In this document: positions 33,601 through 46,203 of the stretch, piece by piece
How positions within the stretch are numbered: position 1 is the first letter of the stretch
Layout of the letters: each line of letters begins with the position of its first letter
NCBI GenBank assembly: GCA_900073065.1
Contig: FJOG01000007.1
Location: 1,539,156 to 1,603,155, forward strand
Length of the DNA: 64,000 nucleotides
Direction: 5' to 3'
DNA from: Phialocephala subalpina
Lineage: Eukaryota > Ascomycota > Leotiomycetes > Helotiales > Mollisiaceae
Translations under genes and position numbers: made by a program
Notes under the pieces: generated by a model
The model's input: the letters and a program-made list of their open reading frames with translations, nothing else
Database searches by the model: none
What the model was told of the DNA's origin: nothing

Positions 33601-36600
33601 CTTCTTTCTTCTCCGCAAAGTAAAACGGCTTTCACCCACATGCATCGAGAAGTGCCTGCAGGAAGGGAGGGACACGAGAGGGATTGCTGTTTTCGCGTTC
33701 TTCTAGGATACCCCCGCTCCACTCCGCTCCGCTCGCTGCTTTTCCTCTCCACCTTCATCTTCAAACTCTGCTTTCACCTTTCCCCATTACCAAACGTCAA
33801 GCGGGATCCATCGGCGGGCTTCATCACCGCTCATGTTCATTTATTTGAGCCTCTCCGAGATCCGAATAAGTGGATGAGTAGAGACTTGTCCACCCAACGT
33901 CATGGAATTGAAAATTCCGGACTGAAAGCTTTTTTTTTTCTTCCCCGCAATGATCTCGGATTCTCCACACGAGAATGGATTATAATGGGAGTTGACACAC
34001 ACCTCTTTTTTGAGTCAGATTATATCCCATCTTCCGGGTTTGTACCCCTCCTTCTTTTGCATTCTTCCTTTTCTGCAATGTAAGCTTCTCCATCAGATGC
34101 AGTAAGAAATTTTTCGATGGCCTCATCTTTGCATGTGCCACCGAAGCTTAACGCCTCTTCAAGTCTTCATCGGTGACCAGACGACCCCTCCATCAACATC
34201 CCCGCCGCTTTCCCTTCACCTCTGATCAACCCCTCACCTTTCCCTCATCGTTACCAACCGTCCTGCACATCCAAACCCAAATCTCTTCCTCCACTCTTCA
34301 ACTTCAAGTTCCAGACCCCACCCGTCGGTCCCCCTAACTCAAGAGCTCGAACCCAAAAATCTTAGCTTCCTCAGCCACAGCACCGGCGCAAAGATCATCA
34401 AGGGGTCAATGCATGCCCCACACTCACGTTCAGCCTCATCTTTGGCGTCGCGTTTTCCGCGTCCAATCATCTCCTTCCAATTCCTATTCCCGTCACCTCG
34501 CGCCGCGGCATGGGTTTGGTTTCTTGGCGGATTTACGGTACGAGGTTAAGTTTATCTGAAGCTTTCGGTTGCTTGGAAGGATGAAGAGAAGGTGACGATG
34601 TCACTGTGATGATTCTTGCATCTGCAAAGCGACTGTTACACACATACTCCCCGTCTTCATCTCAGGCTCTCGGTACCTGCATCTCCACAGGTACCGTGAT
34701 GCAAAGTTCTCCCTCACTGGCTGCATCCATTTCCCCACAATACATGAAAACCTCAACTCTGGTACACCAACTCCCACCAACCCTCAGTCCGTCAGCCGCA
34801 CGTACAGCTCCCCTCTTGAGGCTTCAGCTTCATCCCTCCCCGAGACCTTAGCCGGCGGCAAATATCGTAAATTACGAATGGCAAGCTGTGAGAATGTTTA
34901 AACAGGCCGTGAATGGTTCCCGCACACTTTCCAAATCTTGCTGAAATATGGTGCCAACGCTGGCTTTGATGTTGGTGATGTTGGGTACAGCTACAGCGCT
35001 GACGGCTCCGGCCAGCTCCTCCAGCTTCGGCATATCATTCGTTCGTCTTCTTCAATACTACTGAAGTCAATTCCAATTCCGATACTGACGAGCGAATGAG
35101 AAGCTTGAGGGGAGAGATAAGCTGGTACGAGTCGCGAAGTGTACCTGGATTGAAGGTTTTGAGGGTAAGGTTAGGGGTACAGTCGGACCCCGCGTTTTCA
35201 GGGAACAGTTTTCAGAGCTCGAGGCCCTTTACCAATACAACAATCACTATGGTTCAGGATGAGCTCAGGTTGAACTCTGTTCAGCACCAGGCACGGCAAC
35301 CTAATAAGCAAAGTGATGAGATGTGAAAGGGGTACCTCCGTACAGAGAAACAGTCGCACGATTACGTGTTGATCTCTCACCATTTTCAAAAGTGGTGCAT
35401 TTGTTGGTTTTTCGATGTAACGGCACAGACATCACATCACATCACCATCAAACCTTCCTTTATCTTCTCGAAATATATTTCATTTCATTTCAATCGCACA
35501 GACACACAATTACACAGACGAAAACGTTCGAGCATAAAGTATCACACACACAGACTTCAATTCCCAATCCAGATACTATCACCTTCACTGTTCAGAAATT
35601 TTCTTCGCCTTCATCCGGATCAAATGACATCACGGAGGCTCGCTCCGCGACATCGACATATCACTTCTCTAATTCCGAAATATCATACGAACTTCAATAC
35701 CTGATCCGTACCTGATCCGTACCTGCCCCGAAGCAAGGGGATGATAAACTCCCGCCGGGGAGCATATTCCCTTCCCGTCTCCGATGCAGGATGGCTTGTT
35801 GATGTGACAACAGCAGAATTTTTCTTGTTATTTACAGGGCTGAAGTGAGATCCTCATTTCGCGGCTTCGGTTTCTTGCTAAAATTTTCGGAATTGAGAGA
35901 CAGTTTTGCTTCTCGGGCGTTCTCAGGAACGTGGGAGGTGCATTGTATCCATAGTTGTGGAAGGTGGATGTGATATGTGTATATTGAATGACGGGTTGAG
36001 GCTCTTGTTCTCCACGTGCTGGCTGATTTGGAGGTCTCATCTCATCGGTCCGAAAATTCGAGATCGTTTCAAAAAACCCAAAACTTTCTTCCTCGGCTTC
36101 AATTTTGTTCTTCCAGCCGATCTTCTCACCGAACGCCTTGACTCCTTCCTTCCCGGTCCTTCTACCATCGCTCAGACGTCGCTTGGACATCACCATCTCA
36201 ACGGCGTCAACGTTCTTAGAGATCCTTCCATCGGAGAATAACGGTATAGCACGGAGATTTTTGTGCCAATCCTTCCCAATCCATCCACACCATCATCAAG
36301 CTTCGTGCAGAGATTCCTAAACTGGACGACGTGAAGATTTCGCGATGCGGTCAAAGCAACGGCAAAGGTTGTATCTCACCTTACCCATATTTTCAAACAC
36401 GGGCGGTGAATAGCGATATGGCAAAGTTTTCGGTTGAGGTTGTGAAGGAAGGTAATTTCCGTGATACGGCGCTGTAGCATGTTAAATGTTTGAAGCGAGA
36501 AAAAGATCCTCAGAGTGATCAAACATCTGGAGTTCCTCCGCTGCAGGTGTCACCATCACACTGCTCGCAATTGCCCCATACCTAACCGTCCCGAATGCAA

Positions 36601-39400
36601 ATCATCTCATGATTTCAAAGGGGCCTGAAACGAACCAATGAAGCCATGACCTGATTCTTCCTTCTTCCACTGATTTGAGCTCGCTGACTGAGCTGCAATG
36701 GTAAGGTGGATATGTACCCCGCAATCAACAGTTGATCAGCGGGAGTTTCGATTTTAGCCCTACGAAAGCTAGCTAGCACTCCAGCGGGATGTTTAGAGCT
36801 GAGTCCCGAGGTCGTGATGCCTTCCTTTCATGGCAAGTACATAGAAGGCCAGATACACACAGACACACACTTTTTCTTCAGCTGGCTGATTCGCACAGAC
36901 GGTGATGGTGTCAGTGAGATTGATGATCGTCCTCGGCGTCATTGACGAATAAACTGTTTTGTTGTGTTCAAGAGAGCGTGTCTTGGGGGCGATTTCTCGC
37001 GATACTGTGTTACGATTCTGGACAGATAAGGGGACATGTTTTGAAGATGCAGCATAAGACGAAGGAAGTAAGACATCGACAACCTCGAAAAAGCAGCACG
37101 TCATTCGTATTCTTCGTATATTTGCTTTTTCTCCGCTTGAGAGCTTCCATCATCACCTCCACCATTTTCTTTGCCTGCCAGATCGAGTTCTACTTTCCCT
37201 TCATGCATCTCCAACAATTCTCCTCAATTGGCTCCCATCAAATCTTGGCTTTGTCCACCTCTCGCAACGCTTTCCACCTTTGTAGTTCGTTCCACTTCCC
37301 AGTTTTTCCATAGATATCTAAGCGGGAATGGGAATAGCTTCCTGTACACATTTCCGGGGCACGCGAAGATTCGCGTCTAGTGCTTGCATAATAAGTACTA
37401 AACTAACATGTGGCTGAGAAAGTGTGGCTCAGCATGCATGTGAAATGCCAATCGTTTTCCCAGCCCCTCTTTATCCTCGTATTATCAACACCGTCGCTCC
37501 CGCCGTCTTGCGACTTCAGCAAGCCACAGCCGCGGATCAGGTACCTTGACGGGGTGACCGACCTTCCAGCTACGAGATGTACCTGTACGAGAGATAAGTA
37601 TTTCCTCATCTCGGGATGGAGGGGCCGATGGCGAATCGAAGGTTTGCGTCGCGCTCTCACGTCAAGTTCTCGGATTTGTCAATTGAGGTGAGGATGAACG
37701 GTGGCGAGAGAGAGAAAGGTGAAGATCCAATCTTTCATGCAGAAGCTTGCATATCGCGAATGCAGGTAAAATTAGAACTCGAGCCTCACTTCCACTTTCG
37801 ATTCTTTTCTGTCAATTGATGTTTCTTCTCCTTTCTTTCGCATTGCATTGCATAGTACCATCTTAAATTACCTCCCTTCAATTCGTTCCTACAAGCGCGC
37901 CAATTATCTACTTCATTTCCGCGACATCGCGTCTAAATCTCCACTTCATCAATAAGTATTGATTTCTTCACTAATCGATATCAATTTTATGATTATCGTT
38001 CTCGAAAAACAAGGCATGTTTCTATCTCAAATTTCCGTCGATGGCAGCTCGGAGAATTTATGTGCTGTCAAACAATCTCAAGCGAGATGAGACCCCTTTT
38101 ATCTGTCCTCTTATCGCTCAGGATACGCGAGTTGGATTCAAGTGAACGATTCGACAAGTTCAGCTGAAAGCGAAGGTGAGGACGGGCTTGCGTCATGCGA
38201 GTGCGGATTGAGGAATCGAGAGGGTATTGGGTATCATTTGTCAATTGGGGTTTTGTAGGCGGGAAAGATGTGGGGTGGGATAGGAAGGCGCGATGGTGAG
38301 CGGGATGAGGAGAAGGAAGGAGTGGAAGGAAGGGAAGCTCCTTCCTTCCGCGCGCTTGTGAGTTGATTGTCTGTTCCGTGTGTAACGGGTTGTTATCTTG
38401 AGGATGTACGAGCTGCGAGTCGGCATTGATGCCAGCGATTTCAAGGCTGAAAAGGGGGCGTGTCACGTGTAGTGTAGACACGTGTGGAAAGGGGGAAGTG
38501 CTCAGCGGGAGGCCATCTTCACTTGTGGAGAGATGCAAACGCACACATCATTCTTGATTTCGTCCTTTTAACATGGGTAGGTGCCAAGATTGCAGTTGTT
38601 TATCAAGAAAGCTCTTCAACTTCACGGCTTGCAAGTTCGTATTGGACAGTGAAAGCTTGAAAACTTGAAGCTTCGAAAGTCAACTTTCGGTAGATCTCAA
38701 TGCCCGGATTGTGCTTCCTACCATAAATTACTTCCTTTATACGCTTCAGTAGAATCGTGTCGGCATGTTCAATTTCTCAGCCTCGCTTTCACCCTCTTCG
38801 CCCGCTTGCTTTAGGGAATGGTCATCTTTTATCAGGATTGTGATGACGAGATCAATGCTTTTCCCTTGGTCCATGCTACTAAAGTTCCCCAAGTCAGGGG
38901 CATTGCGAAAGCTACAATACAGAGCACTTCCTCTGATAAGTTCTCAATGAGCGCTTTTCCTAACAAGCCCATGCCAATTTGTAGACGAGGATTCACAAAG
39001 CGTACTCTCAGATTCGAACATAGTCCAAAATATATGCCAGAATCTTTGCTGTTAAGTGCTGTGTTGCTGTCAATAACTTGCTAGAGCGAACATGCAATTT
39101 GAGGCCAGGCGCTCTCATGCGGTCAAGACGCCAAAGCCTCAAGCGCCAGCATCTCTAGCAAACCAAAGAGTCTCGAAACAGACGATGCAGCTGCCCCCTC
39201 GTGCCAGAGACTATAATATTGTGTCAGGGTTTGGTTATTGGTGATTGGTGATTGCTAGGATATGAGAAGTGGTAGAAGAAAGCGTTTATCTACCAGAGGC
39301 GAAGTCAGGCCAAGTCAAGTTGACCACTTGAACAACCTCATCTTCACCTCAAGGGAGTGAGATGAAGTTCTGTACTCCAAGCATGCCTTCATACGCTCCA
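30651..39400. other. Gene-free stretch, 8.7 kb
   Basis: No supported gene on either strand. Open stretches are all below about 160 codons, low in complexity and without domains or splice-supported extension. Composition is ordinary, not AT-degraded, unlike 1-230. It includes a nine-base tandem CACGCTTCR (about 30,682-30,708), a direct repeat of GATCCGTACCT (about 35,703-35,725), and four ACGCGT sites, annotated separately. Possible contents that cannot be tested here are long non-coding RNA, distal promoter elements or highly diverged genes. Confidence 0.45.
31089..32743. promoter_or_regulatory. Four ACGCGT (MluI cell-cycle box) sites
   Basis: Perfect ACGCGT at 31089-31094, 31795-31800, 32455-32460 and 32738-32743. 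This hexamer is the MBF binding site in yeasts and controls G1/S genes. The sites lie 2.6-4.2 kb upstream of the cyclin start, far for a fungal promoter. Other ACGCGT copies occur elsewhere in the window, some inside genes, so the enrichment is modest. Confidence 0.25.
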
Positions 39401-39699
39401 GGCAGTCACGATCTAGAGCTCACAGTGCTTCGCCCAAATTCGAGTCCTTCCCTATTCACTTCCTGAGTGGATTTGATTCTTTTCGGTTCAAAGTTTCTCT
39501 CAGCTGTCGGCGCTGTTAGCTTAGTATAAATGCCTTTAGATCCTCTAGCTTTCCTCCTTCACCGAGAAAGAAATCAAGAAGCATATGAGTCCACGATTCG
39601 ACGTCGTGTCTTCTTGTATTTAGTCACCTTGTGGAAAGCTCTCGAGTCTTGCTCTTTTGTAGTCCACTATTCTATTTCTGGTTCTTGCTTTCTTGCTTT

Positions 39700-42600
39700 G
39701 CTCGTCAGCCTCAGCCTCTGCTCACCAAGTCTTTCCTAGGTATGACAACACGAACTTAAAGGACAGCAACAAGTCTTATTCGTACAGGATCACAGGCAAG
39801 AGGCCAATCCAAATTTTGCCATGCTGTTGAAGAACTTCTCTAGAGGTCTGTCTCGTGAATTCGAATCGAGCCTTGCCACTTCTTCTTTTTAAGCTGTGCT
39901 GGTTGAACGCAGCTAGAGTAACCTCGTTGGGTGTTTTATACTGAGCCCCTTTGCTGCCTGAGGGCGAGAGACTGATTGTTGTTCTACATTACATTCCTTT
40001 TTTAGAAGGAGGGGCAGGAATCTCTTGACCCACTACAGCCATCGCCAAATTAAGTCGCAAAGGAAGGAAGTCTGCAGATCCACAGATCCCTTAACTTGAA
40101 ATTTTCTTCCTAATCTCAACATTATTCTCCACAGCTTCTTCTTACACATATCCACCCCGGTTAGTCTACATTGGCAAGAATTGGAAGACGTTTCTGCCGC
40201 TCAACTTTGTGGCCTGCTCGGTCCTGTCGCGAAAGGAACTGCTGCTTTTTGCTTCCGATGTCCTAGCTTGGGAGGGACACTCTCCTTGGTCTCTGACCCT
40301 TCGTTTCTGGTTGCTTCTCCTCGACATCCTCCTTCTTCTCTGGCTCAAATTGTCAAGTATACCGTCTCACAAATATGCCAAGCAACCGGAAAACGAATCT
40401 CGTCGAGTCTATCCAACTGAGACACCGACGAAATGAGCGTATTGAACAAGCCCGCTCGAGCACCTGGCAAGTGTCAAGCTATCGATTCAACCCTGTGGGA
40501 TTCAATTGATTGTACAAACCAACTGGCAATGGCTAGGAGATTGTCGAGAAGCCGCTATTCCCAACTACAAAGGGAATGTATTCAGGCCATCTAGTTCTCT
40601 CTTTCCGAAAAGAGAATGACAGCAGGGAATTTCAGAGTCTACACCATAATCACTCTTTTGAATTCAAGAAGTCTTGAAAAGCCTTGATTTGGATGTCAAT
40701 TGACTGGCGGTGACTCCAAGACGCCATGCAGGGCTCTCCATGCGCCAGTACAGTGCTCTTCTCGTTTTTGGTCGTTTCGCATCGCTTCCCTGTTAAACCG
40801 GTATACTAAGCTGCTTCTACTATAAGCACTGAAAGCAAATTCCAATATTTGTTTAGGGGGTGGGAGGGTTAGGGTTATTTTACAAAGACTATCTCATTCA
40901 CCCAATCTCACCACGGAACATCACAAGGCGTCGGCAGAAACACTACTGCCCACCGCCTTCACGCAATAAAACGAGTGTGAAGCCCCTTGGAAATGGTCCT
41001 TAGACTGTTCTACGTCGACCAATACCTCTATGATTGCCAAGGGACGATCCGGATAGAAGGCACAGCTTGACGAAATCTTTGTCTGCATATATGCCTTGCT
41101 GACCCACAAAGGCTCTCTCTACCTTCTTTTTGGTGGACGAATGAGGCACGTAGATGAGACGAGATGCTCCAGGAGGGCCAAATAAGTCTGATAACGAACT
41201 TTCCAGTTGATAGCAAATGATCATTTTTAGACTTTCCAAACGTTGAGATGATGCTTTGATCAGACAGACGTCCCCGCAGCCCCACCCGTACTCCTCTTGT
41301 TAGTATGTAAGCAGCAGCTTTCGTCTTTGGGTCCCATGCCACGTCGCCCGGACTCACTCTAATTTGTCTGCACGGGTTCCAAATCGTTTGTGCTTTGCTT
41401 TGTGCGATTGGGGCATCGTATATATACCCCATGAAACCTCCAAGCCACTGTGCTACTCTGTTTCCATCCTGCTCCAGTCTGAAACATGCATTTACTTCCT
41501 TCCCAGCTCTATTATTGCATACTTTAAATAGGCATTGGGCTGGACAAATGAGAGCAGGTATTTGTTTTGACGGCAATGCTTGTTCTATTTGCAAAGCTGG
41601 ACCAAATGCGGGGAAGAAACTCGAGACCAAGAATTCCAAAGCTCTTTGGGCTAGAAGTGTGTGGGCATTTTAGACGCTATAGTATAGCAGCGATGCTCTG
41701 GCCTATATATAAGTCCATGTTACAGAAGCTCATGCTGTTCTCTTTCTTTTCGTTCTATTCAAGAGCTGCTACACAGATACTGAGTTGAGCAACCTATATG
41801 TGCAAGTTGGGGATATCAAGCTTGAGCAAAGACGACAGGTCCGCTTCTACTTTGACACAGTATTAGATGAGAGATGACCTGGCCTGGCTCTGTTCACAAC
41901 TCTTCTTTCTCTTTGTTACCATTCCTATAAAAACGATGTTCCGCAAATCTTTTACTGCTCAACACGTTCTAGATTCAGCCATGCGCAACTTCAAGGGGTT
42001 CTTGCACACAGGCTAAGTTGGATTCTCAAGACAAATTAATGCGTTACCTAAGATTTGGAAAGGAAGGTGCCTACTTAGTCTTTTTACTCGTTGTGCCTTC
42101 CATGTCAAAAACTGTCTTTGGCGACAAATGACAACAAGTATTTGTCTTGATAGCAATCCTTGCGTTTTTAATCGAAGTCAAGCTCGATAGGAAGAGCTTG
42201 TTAAAATCTCGTGCGAGAAGGAAGGCTATTATGTCAACGACACGAACAAAATCAAATGTCTAAGGGCCCCACGTACGGTAACTTGGTTTTTCCAATACGG
42301 CATCACAGCCCTTAACGTTTCAGTCGCTGAGGCTCGTTGTCAGGTCTCAAGGAGAGCGGTTTTATACTTCGTTAGGGGAGTGTGAATGCCGGCATAAGCT
42401 TCTGGATCAGTTTCAGTGCAAAGCGATGAAGGATTGCAAGCTTCAAAGCTTCCACGACTCCTCGGATAGGCAAGAGCGCACTTAGCTAAACCTTTAACAT
42501 TTGATTCTTGGGTACTCTTGAGTGTCTTTCAAACCGTTCTCCAAATAAAAATATTTACAACCCCTCTTCGTTACTTTCTTCTTTATTTACCCCCAGCGGA

Positions 42601-44280
42601 ACATAGCATGCCACGAAACAAGACTGCAGTCCTTTATTAACTCGGCTTTCATATTGTAGTCTCAGAGTCTATGATATCGGAGACTATTAGTCTATAACTC
42701 CTTGGCTCATGGCTCCCTTTGAGAAGACTAGGCTCTACTCGGTGCTTGCCAAGTCTTCTGAGGCATGGCAATACGACGTGAAATGACAACAATGAGATCA
42801 AGCTCTATTTGTTCAGAGGCTCGAAAAAGATTCAGGGTTTAATGAAGTCGTCGGTGAAGAGGTCCAAGGAGGCCAAGAGCCAAGCCTAGGAGCCGATACA
42901 TAGCCAAACCGAGTATACCATGTTATGAAAGTAGTATATTTAGGATAGGAAGGAGAGAGCAATTCGTTCAATGCTGCCTATATTTTATGCTCTTTTCTCG
43001 AGCGTCTAAGAGTGGTGTCCTGGTTTAGCTATTCTTTTTGGTGATCTGCGACTCGAGGTCGGTTCTCAAGTTCCATTTTCCTAGACTGGGTGTCGCTTTC
43101 GGAAGGAGGGGCAAATCCCTCTTACCCCGCAGGAGCCAGTGCCAAGTCAGAACTCGAAACTCAACCCACTATTTTGCTATTCAAATCCTTTCTCAGATCT
43201 AAAATCTTATCCAATTGAAAGTACAAGACATCAAGCCACCTAGTATCGGGAAGTTCCGGGGTATAAATGTCTTCAGGACTAACGCTTTTGGGCAGCAACA
43301 AACCATTGGCAGAAGTTGCAAGATCTGCAGCATGACACCTGGATGGTGCAGTTACTTATGCCCTTCCCCGGATTGAGAAGCTAACAAGACATATCCAGAC
43401 CATTCGCATTACTAAAGAGGTTTGCAGAGATAGAATAATTCGCAGTTATTGTTACAAGCGTGACAGAGAGGTATTGATAGCAAAATGTGATGTGACAACA
43501 ATAGTTCTGCCATTTTTTGTTCTCTTGAAAGGATGGAGAGCAGGAGGGGAGAGAACATGAAATTTGTGTAATCTCCCAGAAGAAATGGTAAGTGTAGAAG
43601 AGAGTCAACTAAAGGTAAGTAGCCAGTTCCACTATGCACCTTCCTGCGTCTGATCTTCTGCTTATCCTAAAGGCGTATTAGACCGAGGGGAAGTTGAGGT
43701 ATTTATACCTCTCTGATGCTAGGCGGGTATATTAGTGTGTTGACTTTTGGTTTGGTAAAGCGAAGAGGAGTGAATATTTACACTAAACCTCATGTATACC
43801 ACACTTTGCGATTTGTAATTTTAACGTCGAGGTCACTCCAGACACTCCTGGTTTCGAGGTTCGAGGTGAGTTTACACTTCGCCACTTGACTTTAGAATCC
43901 CTTAGTTTGCGTTCCCCAAGCACTATATATAGTTCCTTCATCATTCAAGTTCTTACTCCCTCCAAAACAAATTCAGAGCGCAAGCAGAGAAACAAAGAGT
44001 GTAATGGAGATGGGAGTATGCCTTTCTACATACCAAGCACGTACAGATCCTGGCAAATTTTGAGATCTTCTGCAATTCCCAAATGAAGTCTCGCAGTCTT
44101 CTCCAGATCCGTAATACTCCTCTTATTCGTCGCAGACGGGAAATGGCACTAAGACGCGGTATGACAACAAAAACCCTCCTTCACATCTCCTTTCACATTC
44201 TTGCCCGCCCATTATTTTTACACAAACAAACTAACACCTACTATCCAATACCTCAACCTCTGGCAAAGATGTTGTGATGG
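39700..44280. repeat. Set of decayed related sequences
   Basis: By eye, 41543-41582 and 42123-42162 agree at 33 of 40 bases, with most differences transitions. GAAGGAGGGGCA recurs at 40005-40016 and 43102-43113, with weaker similarity after it. The octamer TGACAACA occurs five times on this strand (39743, 42129, 42784, 43493, 44162), three of them directly after an A or TA that makes ATGACAACA. CTATATATA boxes precede short open frames near 41,693 and 43,922. This could be a family of degenerated small genes or a low-copy repeat. No intact member is seen. Confidence 0.4.
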
Positions 44281-44376
44281 TCTGGATTAGGTATATTCCA
44301 AGACCCATGCCATCTCCTCCGATTCACTTGTTCAGCTTCTCAATCTTGACTAGTGTCTTGCAGTAGAATGAAGCAT

Positions 44377-45141
44377 CTGTTCCGAGCCACTCACCAAATG
44401 TCCCATTGACCAATAGATCTATCCATTGGTAAAATTCGTTCGTTTGGTGAGTGGCATAGCAATTTGGTGAAAATGATCAACGCACTAAAGTTCGAAAAAT
44501 GAGGATATAACTACATAACGTTTTTTTGGTGTTTTGAAGGATACTAGCACTTAAATATGTAACAAAAGAGAGTAGACAAACAAAAACAAGCTACTTTTGG
44601 AACCTTATAGCTTTTTCCTGTTTCTTATTACCTTTTATAGGGCAAGAGTAGGAGTTTGCACTGTGATAGAGGCAAAAGAAGAAGGCTTACTTGCTCTACT
44701 ACTCGCTTCTCCAACTCTCAAAAATCACTCGTCTTAAATTTCCAAAAGGAGGGCATTTCAATCATTGAAGCATTAATTTTAATGGAAGCTGATATCAGAT
44801 ATTGCGCTAGCATATCCGATCAGACCAAAAAAATAAAGCCTTCCGCGCTACACCGTCCTTAAAAGTATATCCTCAGATCTATGCCACTTCTAGCCGAGGT
44901 CTCGGGTGTTTTAAGGCTTAGAGAGCATGCTAAAGGAGTGTTTAAGTAGGGGGCGGGTGGCTGAAACCAAACGATAATTATACTTTTAACCCCCTTTATA
45001 AACCGATTTGGCAGTTGGAATGGCATTAATAAAATAGTTAATCCATTGATCAATGCCGTTTTATTAGTCAAATCGAGGATAATTTCACCAAATCGGTCGA
45101 TTTATTGACCAATAGGACATTTGGTGAGTGGCTCGGAACAG
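44377..45141. mobile_element. 765-bp DNA transposon remnant with terminal inverted repeats
   Basis: CTGTTCCGAGCCACTCACC begins the left end and is matched in inverse orientation at the right end. The first 27 bases are identical, and similarity continues to about 52 bases with mostly transition differences. ATTTGGTGA/TCACCAAAT repeats occur again inside both ends (subterminal repeats). The element is flanked by AT on both sides; no longer target duplication is clear. Inside, 44656-44862 encodes S-L-V-L-N-F-Q-K-E-G-I-S-I-I-E-A-L, which resembles the extreme N-terminus of fungal pogo/Fot-type transposases. That match is weak and remembered rather than searched. Non-autonomous in its present state. 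Confidence 0.65.
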
Positions 45142-46203
45142 ATCAATGAATTTATAGATTGGGGAGACGCAAAATAAGACTGTGATTTTGAGACCAAGAG
45201 AAACGATGCGATGGACAGAGATTCTTACTTCATCCGAGATTGGGATGAGGCTAAGTATTCACTTCTCGAGAAGAGGAGATGTAATTCGAACTCGAGTATA
45301 AAGTTGCGACTCCTTGGCCTCGCAAATATTGAATTCTTCAGAGTCTAGTCGTCAAGGAGCACATGTACTAGGCTTTGGCTAGTTCAAGTCCAACCTGGAA
45401 TCTTTTTAGGAGATCAAGCTACCGTTTCTCTCTAAGGTGAGCGTTCGTGGAGTAGAAAGGACGTTCCGGTGCTTGCTGTATTGTTTTGGGTATCATCTTT
45501 GATCGGGATTGACAGCGAAAAGGATCTTGGCAACAGAATGAGTCGATAGGTAAAGCAAAGAACTCGGGGTGGATGCCAATTTTTCTTGCACACGAGTTCC
45601 GTGCCTCCATCATCTACCACGAATGGAGACCAACCCATGTCGTCGGAGCAACACGTTCTGGAAGTTTTCATGTAGTGGTAATCCTCTACGGTCGACCGAG
45701 AATCTTTCTTCAATACACATCCTTCTGTATGCTCCCTTATAGCTCGAAACCAAGCTGGAGCCTCGAGCAGAGCTGTTTTTTCTCACTGGGCTTGACTCTT
45801 CAAGTTTGGAAGGGGCCTACGACACCCTCTCGCTACATTGGGAAGACTCGCACAGGAGGGCAGCCAATTTCACCCAACGCGAGAAGAAATTGGTGAAGAG
45901 AGAACAAAGTTCATTAACACTATATAATAGTTCTACTCCAACACCCAATCAAAAGCAACGCAGAAAACAAGCAGCAAAATATTCATAGCAGCCAGCCAAC
46001 ACCAGGAAATGACCTGCACAAAGACCATGACTTAATCACGCCCTGGCGCCGCAACTCCACCATGAGTGAAAGCAAAACAATGACTGACATCAGAACATAA
46101 AGTCGTACAAACCTCGTCATCCTTCCCATCCACGCATTACCCTAACCAATCTACAATCCCCTCCCTCCCTACTCATTTCTTCTTCCGAGACTCGGACAAT
46201 GAC
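45142..46203. other. Intergenic, no gene seen
   Basis: About 1.1 kb between the transposon remnant and the 3' end of the kinesin gene. Open frames near 45,419-45,896 on both strands overlap each other and show no domain. Confidence 0.4.

Noticed and set aside
41028..41639. 203-codon open frame on the minus strand in the gene-free stretch
   Set aside because: No domain, no signal peptide, no splice-supported extension, and it overlaps the decayed repeat copy at 41543.
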